64,000 nucleotides of DNA from Coremacera marginata (GCA_914767935.1 OU612043.1:207239690-207303689), one strand, 5' to 3'. Positions 1 through 10,590 are shown, counted from the first letter of the stretch. Numbers and translations are program-made. Notes: generated from the letters alone by a model not told the origin.

Positions 1-25
1 GCGACAACCTTATAAATCAACCTTG
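1..25 (+). mobile_element. MITE A, right terminus only (cut by window start)
   Basis: The first 25 bases match the right end of the 210-bp MITE A (GCGACAACCTTATAAATCAA then CCTTG). The rest of the element lies outside the window. Confidence 0.75.
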
Positions 26-28
26 TAA

Positions 29-815
29 GGGGCTGCTCATAAATTACGTAACATGTTCAGCAAAAAAATTTAGTAGTTCGTTATAAAAAGTTTGTTTGTT
101 TTTACATGAAAATTTTACATTGTCCTATGGTATTTGACCAACAATTTTATGAAAAATTTGGCCATGTGGACAGAGCTAAACAAAAGTTAAAGCTTTTCTG
201 ACGTTACCAAGACCATCAACCAGTGGCGATACGTTACAACTTGGATGTTCGACAATTGTGAAAATTGTTTGTTTTAGTTTTTTTATAACGCTTTCATGTT
301 CGCTTTGAACGTGAAGTTATAACCGCTATTCACAGGTAAAGTTTCTAGTTGCGCATTTTTGGTGAACGAACTAAGTACTAATTCAAAGAAAATGTCACTG
401 ATGCTTTACATAAATGCGCTTAGGGGGGGTTCAGACGATACATACTGCTGTCAAACCTTGTCATACGGCACCTTAGCAACTAAAATGTTGGATCGTTCGA
501 ACGCTCGTTTCAGCAGACTGGCAAATGTTAACTTGCAATAAAAATATTTTGATATCATGGTCATCACGCAATGTTTGACAGCATGCTGTATCGTCTGAAG
601 CCCCCTTTTTGGAACTCAGCCTAATTCACACTTCAGTTCAGGAAAATACTTTTTTAATCTGTTACTTGTGTTCAACGTTTTTGTTTTTTACCTTCGATTT
701 AAACTTAGTTTTACCTGCCTTTTGTGGTTTGTGATCCGTTTTTTATTAGCTGCATTTTTTTATTGATGTCAAATGTCTCCCTCCTTAAAGTGTTACGTAA
801 TTTATGAACAGCCCC
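29..815. mobile_element. MITE E, PIF/Harbinger-like, TAA target duplication
   Basis: The ends are inverted repeats of about 26 bp with one mismatch (GGGGCTGYTCATAAATTACG at the left, its complement at the right). TAA flanks both sides (26-28 and 816-818), the TWA 3-bp duplication expected of PIF/Harbinger elements. There is no transposase frame. The interior shares motifs with MITE R at 38.6 kb (for example GATGTTCGACAATT) and holds MITE F. Confidence 0.65.
423..605. mobile_element. MITE F, nested foldback inside E
   Basis: The arms GGGGGGGTTCAGACGATACA and its near complement GTATCGTCTGAAGCCCCC enclose a second inverted segment around TGCTGTCAAAC. Flanks are TTA and TTT, a possible decayed 3-bp duplication. 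No coding capacity. Confidence 0.55.
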
Positions 816-845
816 TAATGAGAAATTGGGAAATGATTTGAATAA

Positions 846-1026
846 GGCCCCTATTATGAATTACAACTCAACTAAGTTGACTAGTTTTAACTAAATTTTT
901 TTCGTATAACGTATTACATTTCAGTTAAACGATGTAGTTTGCCTTAGGCTCCTATTATGTAACCAACTCAAGTTGACTATTGGAGTACATTTTTTTTATA
1001 ACGTATTACATACATATTAGAGCCCC
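846..1026. mobile_element. MITE G, rearranged partial copy
   Basis: CCCCTATTATGAATTACAAC and the following TCGTATAACGTATTACATTTC match arms of the foldback MITE at 59.9 kb. A second arm start appears at about 946 (GGCTCCTATTATGTAACC), so this copy is rearranged. Confidence 0.6.
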
Positions 1027-1072
1027 GCATGAGTATGCTTTTTCGCCTCCCTGAATATATTCTCTTGCTATA

Positions 1073-1282
1073 CAAGGTTGATTTATAAGGTTGTCGCAGG
1101 GCTGATCGCACTCTCTTCTCAGTACCCATAATTGTCAAAACCAGCCAATTTTGCGAATGACTACGAAAGAAGAACGGATGATAATAGAGAGCACTTGTAG
1201 ATTTTCTATGAGCTGTCAACTTCGATTTGACAATTATGGGTACTCGCTCTCTCCCTTGCGACAACTTTATAAATCAACCTTG
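1073..1282 (+). mobile_element. MITE A copy 1 (210 bp, 8-bp TSD)
   Basis: Starts CAAGGTTGATTTATAAGG and ends with the complement, ATAAATCAACCTTG. Inverted inner segments carry CCCATAATTGTCAAA. TTGCTATA flanks it exactly at 1065-1072 and 1283-1290. An 8-bp duplication, terminal inverted repeats and no coding frame suggest a non-autonomous hAT-type element. Confidence 0.8.
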
Positions 1283-1290
1283 TTGCTATA

Positions 1291-1483
1291 CATGGTATAA
1301 TGAGACAAGGTAGTGTTAGTAGTTAAAATTCTCTCTTGTGGTGGGTACCGCACCTGTCAAAACCAGGTTTTTACGAATAAAAGCAAAACAAATAACAAAA
1401 TTTGCAAATTATAATAATGTATGTGTTTGTTAGCTGCGGTACCCGCCGCTCCGAGACGACACTACCTTGTTAAATATACCTTG
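1291..1483 (+). mobile_element. MITE B copy 1 (193 bp, 8-bp TSD)
   Basis: Starts CATGGTATAATGAGACAAGG and ends TTAAATATACCTTG. The interior has inverted GGTACCGCACCTGTCAAA and TAGCTGCGGTACCCG. TTGCTATA flanks it at 1283-1290 and 1484-1491, the same 8 bp that flank MITE A copy 1. Confidence 0.8.
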
Positions 1484-1495
1484 TTGCTATAGAAC

Positions 1496-1889
1496 CATGG
1501 TAGAAGTATAAGGTAAGGCCGACTCGGAGAGGAATGGAGTGGAAAGCAGAATAAAGCGAGACAGATGTCCAAATCAGCTGTTCATCGCGAATTTCTTTAT
1601 GCTCACGTTTCGCAGTTTTTAGGTTAAAACTGTTCTTAGTTTTGTTTTGCAATTTTAAGACTTCTTTCTCATTTTATAGTTTTTATTACACTTTTTTTTA
1701 TAATATTTTCACTCAAATTAGCACAAATTGAACACCCGCGACCGCACTGTTTGTAACTTGGAAACATAATATATTTTCTTCATTTGCAATTTCTACGAAA
1801 TTCGTCGTTTTGACATATATGTTCCTTCTCATTATCCACTCTTCGTTGACGCGTGAGAGCACTCAACGAAGCGGCCCTACCTTATCATT
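1496..1889 (+). mobile_element. MITE C copy 1, right end interrupted by H
   Basis: Begins CATGGTAGAAGTATAAGGTA and runs through CGACTCGGAGAGGAATGGAG, CAGCTGTTCATCGCGAATTT and GACCGCACTGTTTG to CCTACCTTATCATT, where MITE H is inserted. The same order, reversed, occurs three times at 7.8-9.4 kb and, interrupted, at 29.4-31.9 kb. Confidence 0.75.
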
Positions 1890-2431
1890 GGCTGCATTCC
1901 GCCAAGGCGAGCGCTATTGTAGCGATGGATCATTTTACGCTGGATTTCTCTGAATGCGTTGCTACGTCGAACTCAGATCTGTTGACAACTGACGTTTGAC
2001 GTAGTTTGTTCGCTTGTTTTGCTTTGTTGAATTTAAAACCTAATTTCTTTCTGCTAAGAGGTTTACTTAATGCAAAACGTAGTGCTAGTGATGCTAATGG
2101 ATGATGGTCTTGATATGGCTTTTAAGGAGCACATTTCGGACCTCATTCAACCATTGCAAGGACCAAAGGATAGTTAAAAACATTAAAAATAGCACAAGCC
2201 ACGAAAATTTGCATTTATTTTAAGGGTTTCATTTGAGTGTTTGCAAATTCATGCAAATTGGAGCGCAAACAGCTGTTAAATGACATAACTTGCAACTGTT
2301 GAGTAGAAGTAGCGTAATTTATTTCGCTACGTAAAATGCACATCGCTCGAGCATAGACAGCTGCCAGCGCTGTCAAAAGTGTAGCCATTCACCCGAATTT
2401 TCTTGAGCGCTCGCCTTGGCGGAATGCAGCC
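1890..2431. mobile_element. MITE H (542 bp, 26-bp perfect inverted ends)
   Basis: Ends are perfect complements over 26 bp, beginning GGCTGCATTCCGCCAAGGCG. ATT flanks both sides (1887-1889 and 2432-2434). It sits in the terminus of MITE C copy 1. No transposase frame, and the superfamily is not clear because ATT is not a usual TWA site. Confidence 0.7.
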
Positions 2432-2543
2432 ATTGGCACTGTTTACATGTCATTCAAGTTGAAGGATTATTCAAAATTTGTTGTTTTCCCAGCGAAAAAA
2501 AGATGAACTCTCTGCGAGAGCGGAAATGAACTTTCTACACTTC

Positions 2544-2944
2544 ATCGCATCAATCAAAATTTTGATAGAGCTCAAGACCTGCATCTGGTACTTACAACAA
2601 CACTTTTAGTCGGCATCGACCATTCAATCAAAAAATCATATGTGAACAGCTATTCAATCAAATATATCGAAGAGAGTAAAAGTGATCAAAAAATGCTATA
2701 TTCTTCATTTGAATGACGTATAAACTCTGCCATTGTATCATGAATTGTATGAAGAATATCGCATTTTTGGTTCTCTTTTACTCTCTTCGAGATATTTGAT
2801 TGAATAGCTGTTCACACGTGTTTTTTTGATTGAATGGCCGATGCCCACTAAAAGTGTTGTTGTAAGTACCAGAAAAGTTGATTATGCAACCCTGTGATTG
2901 ATTGATGCAGGTCTTGAGCTCCATCAAAATTTAATTGATGCGAT
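2544..2944. mobile_element. MITE I copy 1, foldback of about 400 bp
   Basis: Long inverted arms: ATCGCATCAATCAAAATTTT at the left and AAAATTTAATTGATGCGAT at the right, with GTACTTACAACAACACTTTT and its complement further in. The left arm lacks a segment (CACAGGGTTGCATAATC) present in the right arm and in the partial copy at 8.4-8.5 kb. Confidence 0.65.
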
Positions 2945-3143
2945 CATGATACAATTATTTAGAAGGTAGCCTTGACAACTACCTTTTTTCTCAAGAGTGG
3001 CGATCGGGAGTTGTCAAATCAATACAAATTTTAACTTTTCATCTGTTTTGCTGGTTCTTCGTTTTCTCTTTTTCAATGTGTTTTTGACAACTACGAATCG
3101 CCAACAGAACAGTCACTCCTACCTTGTAAATCATTATACCATG
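2945..3143 (+). mobile_element. MITE K copy 1
   Basis: Starts CATGATACAATTATTTAGAAGG and ends CCTTGTAAATCATTATACCATG style. The interior (GTAGCCTTGACAACT, ATCTGTTTTGCTG, TGTGTTTTTGACAACT) recurs at 29.2 kb. Termini match the CATG...AAGGTAG module of MITEs B, C and J. I found no clear duplication. Confidence 0.6.
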
Positions 3144-5396
3144 GTTCCTACACGATCTGTTATTTATATTTATTCGCTTGCAGCTTTGCTTGCAGTGACT
3201 GCTACAGCAGAGAATCAGGGTATATTCACTTGAATAATATATTCAGGCAGGGATCTAATACATATGAATTGAACCTTGTAGTTTGTTTTAATCTTTCAAG
3301 AATTTTCAAACTGCATAGTTTAACTGGAATGTATGTAATACGTTATACGAAAAAAATCTAGTTGGATCGAACTTAAGTTGAGTTAAGATAATAGGGGGAG
3401 GGGGAGGGGGAGGGGGTAAATATATGCGTTTCTTGTTGTAATACAATATTAAAGTAAAAATTGCACTGCATATTTTATTTTGCAAAAAAATACTTGACAG
3501 ACTATGGGCCGTGTTGTTCACCTCTGGATATCTTTAATCAGTGGATAAATTGCTAGATTTTCAGTACTTTCAGTTTAAAAATATCAAGAGGTGAACTATA
3601 CGGCCATAAATTTTTTCAAACCGTTGGGAGATGAATTTGATTATATGCGCCTATTGATTGTATGTGCCTATTTTCGGTTGTCACCGAAGTGTAAGATTTT
3701 TGGGTAAGTTATTTGGGTTTTTTAACTTTTTACCATTTCTTTTTATTTTTTTAAATGAATGCACAACATCTCAAGACTATTGTGTCCAAATTAGAAGTTG
3801 ATCCGAGTAAAACTAACGAAGATATGAATTTTTAAGTAGGCGTACCCCGAACGTCGATTCATAAGCTCATAAAATTTTAAACGCGTTTTTCTCAAAACTA
3901 CTTTTTCAAAGTCTGTGTTCACTTCCATTTAAAAAGTACTTGACCGATTAATTTCAAACTTGGTACACATTTTTTACACATAAAATAACTCCCCTCAACT
4001 TTTAATTCAAATTTTTTTACATTAAGGGATTTCCCACCCACAAAATGGCGGAATTTTTCGTGGAAAATAGCAGTTTACACTTTAGATGTAACCAAAAATT
4101 CTTAAATGAAAAAAAAATAAGCATAGAATATTTTAATGGTTTTTGAATTCAGATAATTTCCTACAGAGACATAGTGAGCACCGCAAATTGTTATTTTTCT
4201 TAGACGTTCTGGGACACGCTCTGTTACCGGCTTGGTTTTCAATATATTCGCATGAAAAAAATTACAGAATATAGTTAAAAGTATACTTAATAATGTACAA
4301 AAGGTTTGAATAAATTTGCTTATTCCATACTCTTAAATAAAAAATTCACAAAAAATTTTTTTTTTTAGGCTGAAACCCTTATCCCCCCTTAAGTTATTCC
4401 CTTCGTAGTTCTACACTTTGTTTCTTGTGCTTACTATATGAAGGTAATTGTTTTCATATTGCAATTGAATGCATATGGAGATATTGTAATAAAATCTATT
4501 ATATATTATGTATAATATAAACAAAAGAAACCGGTATAATTAAAAAAAAGGAGGATCCCGAGAGAAACGTCATTAAAACTACTTTGCTGATTTGCCAATC
4601 GAGTGCACCACTGTTAGACTAGTGTAATGGTCAATGTTTGTGGTGTCCATTCTATGCTATATAATTCAACGGTTAAAATTGTATTTCGTCTGTATTGTAG
4701 AAAGCATTCAAGAATCTTTAGAACTTGAAAAGTGTCCAGAACTGCCTTTGGAGCCGGCAGCTGTAGAAGGTGGTAGTGTTGATAGTAATGTTGAAAGCGG
4801 TCGTATAAGCAGTGGTATTAATAATATTTTACTTTTTATATCAAAAATTCAAAGTTAGTGAGTTTCCTGTGTATGATTGTAGAAGTTGTCCCAGAAACAA
4901 AAATTTCGTTTGATACATCGAAACTGCCTTCGACTTCGGCAGTAAGCGTTTAAGCGTTCTTGGCTTAACCGTTGGCATTAGTTATGGCCAACTTACACGG
5001 GAATGTTTGATTGGCAATCAATTAACTTTTCTTACGCTCTTTTAAATTTTGATTGTTGGTAGATTGTTGGCAGCTCATACGACACGCCAATCTGTGTTTT
5101 ATAGCAAAAATTTTATTTCGTCACCCAGCAACACTGTTCAGATTGCTGATTGCTCCCATGTACAGCAATCAAAAAATTAGCAAATTTTGATTGCTGCAAT
5201 TTGTGTACCGTTTCAGGATTCGTACATTAAACCTTACTTGGCGGTTACACAGGCCAGTGACAGTGAAAGTGATAAAGAATACGTGTACTGTTCGAATGAT
5301 TCGAAGAATTTCGAACATTAATTCCATGCATTCATGCATGAGGTGCTACACATGCTAGTGAAAGTTCATTAAAACTAGTAAGGGTGGAGCTTCGGC
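3144..5396. other. AT-rich intergenic stretch
   Basis: No gene recognised. A fragment of the MITE G arm lies at 3327-3395 (TAATACGTTATACGAAAAAA), next to a GGGGGA run. The small reading frames here have no domain signature and no convincing splice structure. Confidence 0.6.
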
Positions 5397-6040
5397 AGGG
5401 TACCGAAGCTAAAATACTCCCCCGCGGCCATATTGAAGTATATTCGAAGTCTTTAGCCACGACATACACGATGATATTCAGTTTTATATATTAACGAAAG
5501 TTTTCCTATTTTGATGACGCCCCTTTGTATGGGAGGTAGGCGTGGTTTTGCTCCGATTTTGCCATATATCATAGGTATGGTTCATATTATATATCAAAGC
5601 TAATGTGCAAAATTTCAAGACATTTCATTAATTTTTGTGGATTTTTAAGAGATTTTACGTTTAAAATAAAGCCGCTTTGTATCGGAAGTGGGCGTGGTTT
5701 TCATCCGATTTTGCCATATATCATAGTGATGGTCTATATTATATATCAATGCCTATATGCAAAATTTCAAGACATTTCTTTAATTTGAGCAAATTTTTAA
5801 GAGATTTTACTTTTAAAATACAGCCACTTTGTATGGGAGGTAGGTGTGGCTTCCATCCGATTTTCCCATATTTTAAACCCAGGATTAAGACTGAAGAGCA
5901 AAGCTCACCTGCCAAATTTCAAGGAATTTCTTTCATTTTTGTGGATTTTAAAAACATTTACGGTTAGTATAAAGTCACTTTGTATGGGAAGTAGGCGTGG
6001 TTCTTATCCGATTTGACCCATTCTTGAACTTGATCTTCCT
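5397..6040 (+). repeat. Dispersed repeat T copy 1 with four internal units of about 152 bp
   Basis: The marker TTTGTAT falls at 5524, 5676, 5828 and 5979, a period of 151-152 bp. Each unit carries GGGAGGTAGGCGTGG-like sequence and AAAATTTCAAGACATTTC. The same element lies reversed at 36.4-37.05 kb with matching ends (GGTACCGAAGCTAAAAT and GAACTTGATCTTCCTTTTT). Confidence 0.75.
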
Positions 6041-6046
6041 TTTTAA

Positions 6047-6112
6047 CCGACTTCAAAAAGGAGGAGGTTCTCAAGTTTGTCGGTTTCTCTGTTTTTTTTT
6101 TTTTTTTTTTTT
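6047..6112 (+). repeat. ACCGAC...GTCGGT module with T tract, copy 1
   Basis: AACCGACTTCAAAAAGGAGG, then AGGTTCTCAAG and GTCGGTTTCTCTG followed by a long T run. ACCGAC and GTCGGT form a 6-bp inverted repeat. Identical modules start near 62543 and 63148. I know similar modules from insect genomes but not what they do. Confidence 0.65.
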
Positions 6113-6229
6113 AAATGTATGTACATCGATAACTCCTAAACCATATGATTGATTGCCACAATTTTTGGGGAACAGATAGATATCATAAGCATGGAGGTGC
6201 CCGTACAAAAAAGGGCGGTATTTGAGAAC

Positions 6230-7075
6230 TGGGCGTGGCAATAATAGATTTCGCAATACTAGATACTACTGTATCTCGAATAATATTGACACTAGGGTAC
6301 TGCAATTTAGTGTAGGGGTAGGCACAATTATTACAAATTACGGGCAAGAAAATGGGCGTAATGCGACAAATGGGCGTGGCAATATTAGAAAAACAGTGTA
6401 TCTTGAATAATTTTCAGGCTAGAGTACTGCAATTTAGTGTAGGGGTTGGCATTACTATTACAATTTATCGTCAATAAAGTGGGCGTTATTCGACAAATGG
6501 GCGTGACAGTATTATAAAAACACTGTATCTCAAATAATATGGACACTAGGGTACTGAAATTTAGTGTAGGGGTAGACACAGTTAATACAAATTACGGTCA
6601 AGAAAATGGGCGTTATTTGACAAATGGGAGTGGCAATATTAGAAAAGGAGTATATCTCGATTAATATTGATACTATGGTACTGCAATTTTGTATAGGGTA
6701 GACATCATTAGTATAAATTACGGTCAATTAAGTGGGCGGAATTCGACTACTGGGCGTGGAAAAATTAGAAAAACAGTGTATCTCGAATAATATTGACACT
6801 AGGGCACTGAAATTTATTGTAGTACAGGGGTTGGTAGAATTATTAAAAATTACGGTCAATAAAGTAGGCGTTATTCGATAAATGGGCGTGGCAATACTAA
6901 ATAAACACTATCTCAGTTAATATTGACGCTGGGGTGCTGAAATAAAGTACAGGGGTAGGCACAATTATTGGGAATAACGCTCAAGAAAGTGGGCGCTTAT
7001 TTAAAAAAGGGGCGTGGCAATATAAGAAAAACACTATATCTCGAATTATATTGGCGCCAGGATAATAAAACTCGT
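6230..7075 (+). repeat. Tandem array, period about 127 bp, six to seven units
   Basis: GGGCGTGGCAAT-type motifs fall at 6372, 6499, 6626, 6752, 6884 and 7010, so spacing is 126-132 bp. Each unit has ATTGACACTAGGGTACTG and AATTTAGTGTAGGGGTAG. The same unit forms the array that ends the window. Confidence 0.75.
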
Positions 7076-7530
7076 TACAAGAATGGGTACAATAATTTCA
7101 AAACACTTGACATCTAGTTTGAATTTAAAAGACAGATATTTGAAATAACCAACAAACTTTCAGAATTTAATAGAACAAATTTTTTCAGAACAATTGTATT
7201 TATGTTGCTTATACACTTTTTTCGAAAATTTATCATATTCTCTAAAAAGGAAGAAATAAAAACTTTTTAAAAAAAAAACAACCGACTACAAAATCTCTAC
7301 AAATTAAAAAATTATTTTAAAAATACGTTTTCCTTTTAATTTCTAGGTCATATTTGATAATTTATTTAAACATATTATTATATATGAAAACTTATTATTT
7401 GAATTTTTTCTTATTTGTTTTATTATCATAAATATATTAATTTCTTGATGAATACAAATGCTTTGAAGTTGGCGCTTCTGATAAAAAGTCTGATTATATT
7501 AGCGCCGACCTTGATTTTTTTCGTATGAAA
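7076..7530. other. AT-rich intergenic stretch
   Basis: Very AT-rich with no gene, repeat unit or TIR that I can support. Confidence 0.5.
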
Positions 7531-7583
7531 AAAAAAAGATTAACTCTCTGCGAGAGCGGAAATGAACTTTCAACACTTCATCG

Positions 7584-7775
7584 CAAGGTATATTTAACAA
7601 GGTAGTGTCGTCTCGGAGCGGCGGGTACCGCAGCTGTCAAACACATAGAATATTATTTTTTGCAAATTTTGTTATTTTTTTGCTTTTATTCGTAAAAACC
7701 TGGTTTTGACAGGTGCGGTACCCAGCACAAGAGAGAATTTTAACTACTAACACTACCTTGTCTTATTCTACCATG
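7584..7775 (-). mobile_element. MITE B copy 2 (192 bp, 8-bp TSD)
   Basis: Starts CAAGGTATATTTAACAAGG and ends CTTATTCTACCATG. CTTCATCG flanks it at 7576-7583 and 7776-7783. The uninterrupted site is readable at about 2540 (CACTTCATCGCATCAATC). Orientation is opposite to copy 1. Confidence 0.8.
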
Positions 7776-7787
7776 CTTCATCGCATC

Positions 7788-8406
7788 CATGATACAATGA
7801 TAAGGTAGGCCCATGATACTAAATGCTCTCACGCGTCAACGAAGAGCGGATAATGAGTAGGAAGATGCTTGTCAAAACGACGAAGTACGTAGAAACGTCA
7901 AATAAAATAAAAATATTATGTTTTCAAATCGTAAACAAACTCTGGCACAAACTCTGGCACATCTTGCAAGTAAAGCGAGAAGAAAACCTTGCACACCAAA
8001 ACCAAGGTGTCATAGGTTACCTTCAAGGCATCAGCATAGCCCTCTTGTACCTTCGCCAGCTGCATGGTGGCCAGCAGCAGTTGATGGCTTGGCCATGCGA
8101 TGTAGCACCAATTTAATTTCCTCCCATAAAGTTACAAACATAAACATCCATAAAGTGCGGTCGCGTGTGTTAAATTTGTAATAATTTCAGTGAAAATATT
8201 ATAACAGTGTAATAAAAACGTTATAATAAATAAAATGTGAAACTCTTAAAATTGCAAACAAATCTGTAACAAATTCTAACCTACAAACTGCGAACGTGAG
8301 TATAAAGAAATTTGCGATGAACAGCTGATTTTGACATCAATCTAGCTTTATTCTGCTTTCTACTCCATTCCTCTCCGTGATGAGCTTACCTTATAATTCT
8401 GCCATG
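7788..8406 (-). mobile_element. MITE C copy 2 (619 bp, 8-bp TSD)
   Basis: Starts CATGATACAATGATAAGGTA and ends ACCTTATAATTCTGCCATG. ATCGCATC flanks it exactly at 7780-7787 and 8407-8414. It is longer than copies 3 and 4 because of internal insertions around CTCTGGCACAAACTCTGGC and CATGGTGGCCAGCAGC. Small frames here are not genes. Confidence 0.8.
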
Positions 8407-8515
8407 ATCGCATCAATCAAAATTTTGATGGAGCTCCAGACCTGCATCAATCAATCACAGGGTTGCATAATCAACTTTTCTGGTACTTACAACAACACTT
8501 TTAGTCGGCAGCGGC

Positions 8516-8696
8516 CAAGGTTTATTAATACAGGTTAAGTCACTTGAGAGAAGCTCGGTCGAACTGTCAGAATGGATAAAAGGAAATCAAGAAAAAAAAA
8601 ACCCGTATCTGTACAATTTTTAGCTAACAGCTACTTTGACAGTTCGAGCAAAGGGAGAAATAGAGTGCTTTTCTCTCAAGTGACTTAACCTATATG
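8516..8696 (+). mobile_element. MITE D copy 1
   Basis: CAAGGTTTATTAATACAGG at the left and CTCAAGTGACTTAACC at the right are inverted, and the interior has GTCGAACTGTCAGAATGG. It holds TTTTTAGCTAACAGCTACTT uninterrupted, which is the empty site for MITE A in copy 2 at 31 kb. The right tip is cut. Confidence 0.7.
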
Positions 8697-9052
8697 TCAC
8701 CGATATGATTTCACGCGAAGAGTGGATAATGAGGAGCAACATTAATGTCAAAACGACGAATTTCGTAGAAATTGCAAATGAAGAAAATATTTTATGTTTC
8801 CAAGTTGCAAACAGTGAGGTCGCGGGTGTTAAATTTGTGCTAATTTGAGTGAAAATATTATATAAAAAGTTTTAACCTAAAACTTTTTATTATTTATTTT
8901 TTATTATATAAAAAGTTTTAACCTAAAAACAACTGCGAAACGTGAGCATAAAGAAATTCGCGATGAACAGCTGATTTTGACATCAATGTAGCTTTATTCT
9001 GCTTTCTACTCCATTCCTCTCCGTGATGACCTTACCTTATAATTCTGCCATG
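8697..9052 (-). mobile_element. MITE C copy 3, left end lost
   Basis: Follows the order of MITE C from GAAGAGTGGATAATGAGGAG to ACCTTATAATTCTGCCATG. The left terminus and part of the sub-terminus are missing, and there is a local duplication of TATAAAAAGTTTTAACCTAA. Confidence 0.7.
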
Positions 9053-9436
9053 GGCCCATGATACTAAGTGCTCTCACGCGTCAACGAAGAGTGGATAATG
9101 AGAAGCAACATTAATGTCAAATCGACGAATTTCGTAGAAATTGCAAATGAAGAAAATATTTTATGTTTCCAAGTTGCAAACAGTGCGGTCGCGGGTGCTA
9201 AATTTGTGCTAATTTGAGTGAAAATATTATATAAAAAGTGTAATAAAAACTATAAAATGTGAAAGAAGTCTTAAAATTGCAAAAAAAACCTATAACAGTT
9301 TTAACCTAAAAACAACTGCGAAACGTGAGCATAAATAAATTCGCGAGGAACAGCTGATTTTGACATCAATGTAGCTTTATTCTGCTTTCTACTCCATTCC
9401 TTTCCGTGATGACCTTACCTTATAATTCTGCCATGC
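9053..9436 (-). mobile_element. MITE C copy 4, head to tail with copy 3
   Basis: Begins inside the element at GGCCCATGATACTAAGTGCT, directly after the CATG end of copy 3, and ends ACCTTATAATTCTGCCATG. The tandem join lacks the 20-bp left terminus. Confidence 0.7.
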
Positions 9437-9470
9437 TCTCAAGTGACTTAACCTGTATTAATGAACCTTG
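9437..9470 (+). mobile_element. MITE D right-end fragment
   Basis: CTCTCAAGTGACTTAACCTG followed by TATTAATGAACCTTG is the right end of MITE D, here joined to the end of MITE C copy 4. Confidence 0.65.
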
Positions 9471-9525
9471 ACCACGCTCGTTCGTGAAAGAAACGAGCAA
9501 CAATACTTTTCGATATGGAAAAATG

Positions 9526-9746
9526 CAAGGTTGATTTCAAGGTTGATTTATAAGGTTGTCGCAGGGCTGATCACACTCTCTTCTCAGTACCCATAATTGT
9601 CAAAACCAGCCAATTTTGCGAATGACTACGAAAGAAAACGGATGTTAAAAGAGAGCACTTGCAGATTTTCTATGAGCTGTCAACTTCGATTTGACAATTA
9701 TGGGTACTCGCTCTCTCCCTTGCGACAACCTTATAAATCAACCTTG
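9526..9746 (+). mobile_element. MITE A copy 2, with duplicated first 12 bp
   Basis: The start CAAGGTTGATTT occurs twice in a row (9526 and 9538) before the usual body and the end AAATCAACCTTG. The direct flanks do not match each other. Confidence 0.7.
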
Positions 9747-9790
9747 AACCAATGTTGATCGTTTTTATTTGATTTGATCAGTTGATCAAC

Positions 9791-10000
9791 CTTGGTTGAT
9801 TTACAAGGTTGTCGCAAGGGAGAGAGCGAGTACCCATAATTGTCAAATCGAAGTTGACTGCTCATAGAAATTCTGCAAGTGCTTCCTTTTAACATCAGTT
9901 TTTCTTTCGTAATCATTCGCAAAGTTGGCTGGTTTTGACAATTATGGGTACTGAGAAGAGAGTGCGATCAACCCTGCGACAACCTTATAAAACAACCTTG
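9791..10000 (-). mobile_element. MITE A copy 3, inverted partner of copy 2
   Basis: Same 210-bp element in reverse, from CTTGGTTGATTTACAAGG to ATAAAACAACCTTG. The bases after it (GAAAAATT) resemble the bases before copy 2 (GAAAAATG), so the inverted pair may share one outer duplication. Confidence 0.7.
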
Positions 10001-10590
10001 GAAAAATTTATTGCTTTTTGTGTCCCATACGAACGAGAGTGCTCATTTCGGAATACATAAATATGCAGTTAATTTTCCCCAAGTCTCCTTTGCCTTTATT
10101 ACTTTCAATAATTTTATTTTCCCTAAAAAAGTTTAAAATTTTCAACTATTGCTGAAATCAATTTCAAATGGAAACCTTGAGTTGTTTCAAATGAGTTGCT
10201 TATTGATAATTACAATAAAACCTGCTATTGGCTATGTCATTTATACAGGCGCACGTGTTTTTGGGATACCTTATTAACATCAGATTCCATTCCCTTAATT
10301 TTTTTTTTTTAAACATCGATTTTAAGTGTTTTTTCAACTGATTCTAGTTCGCCTATTTGTGCAATCGTGGCCACTTTTCAAGGTAATGTTACCAGAAACT
10401 ACATATATAATTTTATTACTGTAAGGCCATTGCAGCAGTTTTAGGCATAAGCAGTCTGCTAGGAAGTATAGGTTCACAGTGTGGCTTTCTTATCAGCATA
10501 ATTTGGTTTTTGTATTTATGGCATGAGGTAAAAAAACAACCTTACTTTTTTTGTCAATAAATTTAGGTTGTTTAATGGTTAATATTAAAT
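10001..10590. other. Intergenic, 3' side of beta-PheRS
   Basis: No gene or repeat recognised. AT-rich with short T and A runs. Confidence 0.5.

Larger units (their letters stand above)
7531..8515. mobile_element. MITE I copy 2, split by MITEs B and C
   Basis: The left part (AACTCTCTGCGAGAGCGGAA to CACTTCATCG) and the right part (ATCAATCAAAATTTTGATGG to TTAGTCGGCAGC) match the continuous sequence at 2498-2640. MITE B copy 2 and MITE C copy 2 sit between them. Confidence 0.65.

Noticed and set aside
7823..8181. Frames with LYLRQLHGGQQQLMAW and similar
   Set aside because: They lie inside MITE C copy 2, whose boundaries are fixed by an exact 8-bp duplication; no domain and no conservation with other C copies.
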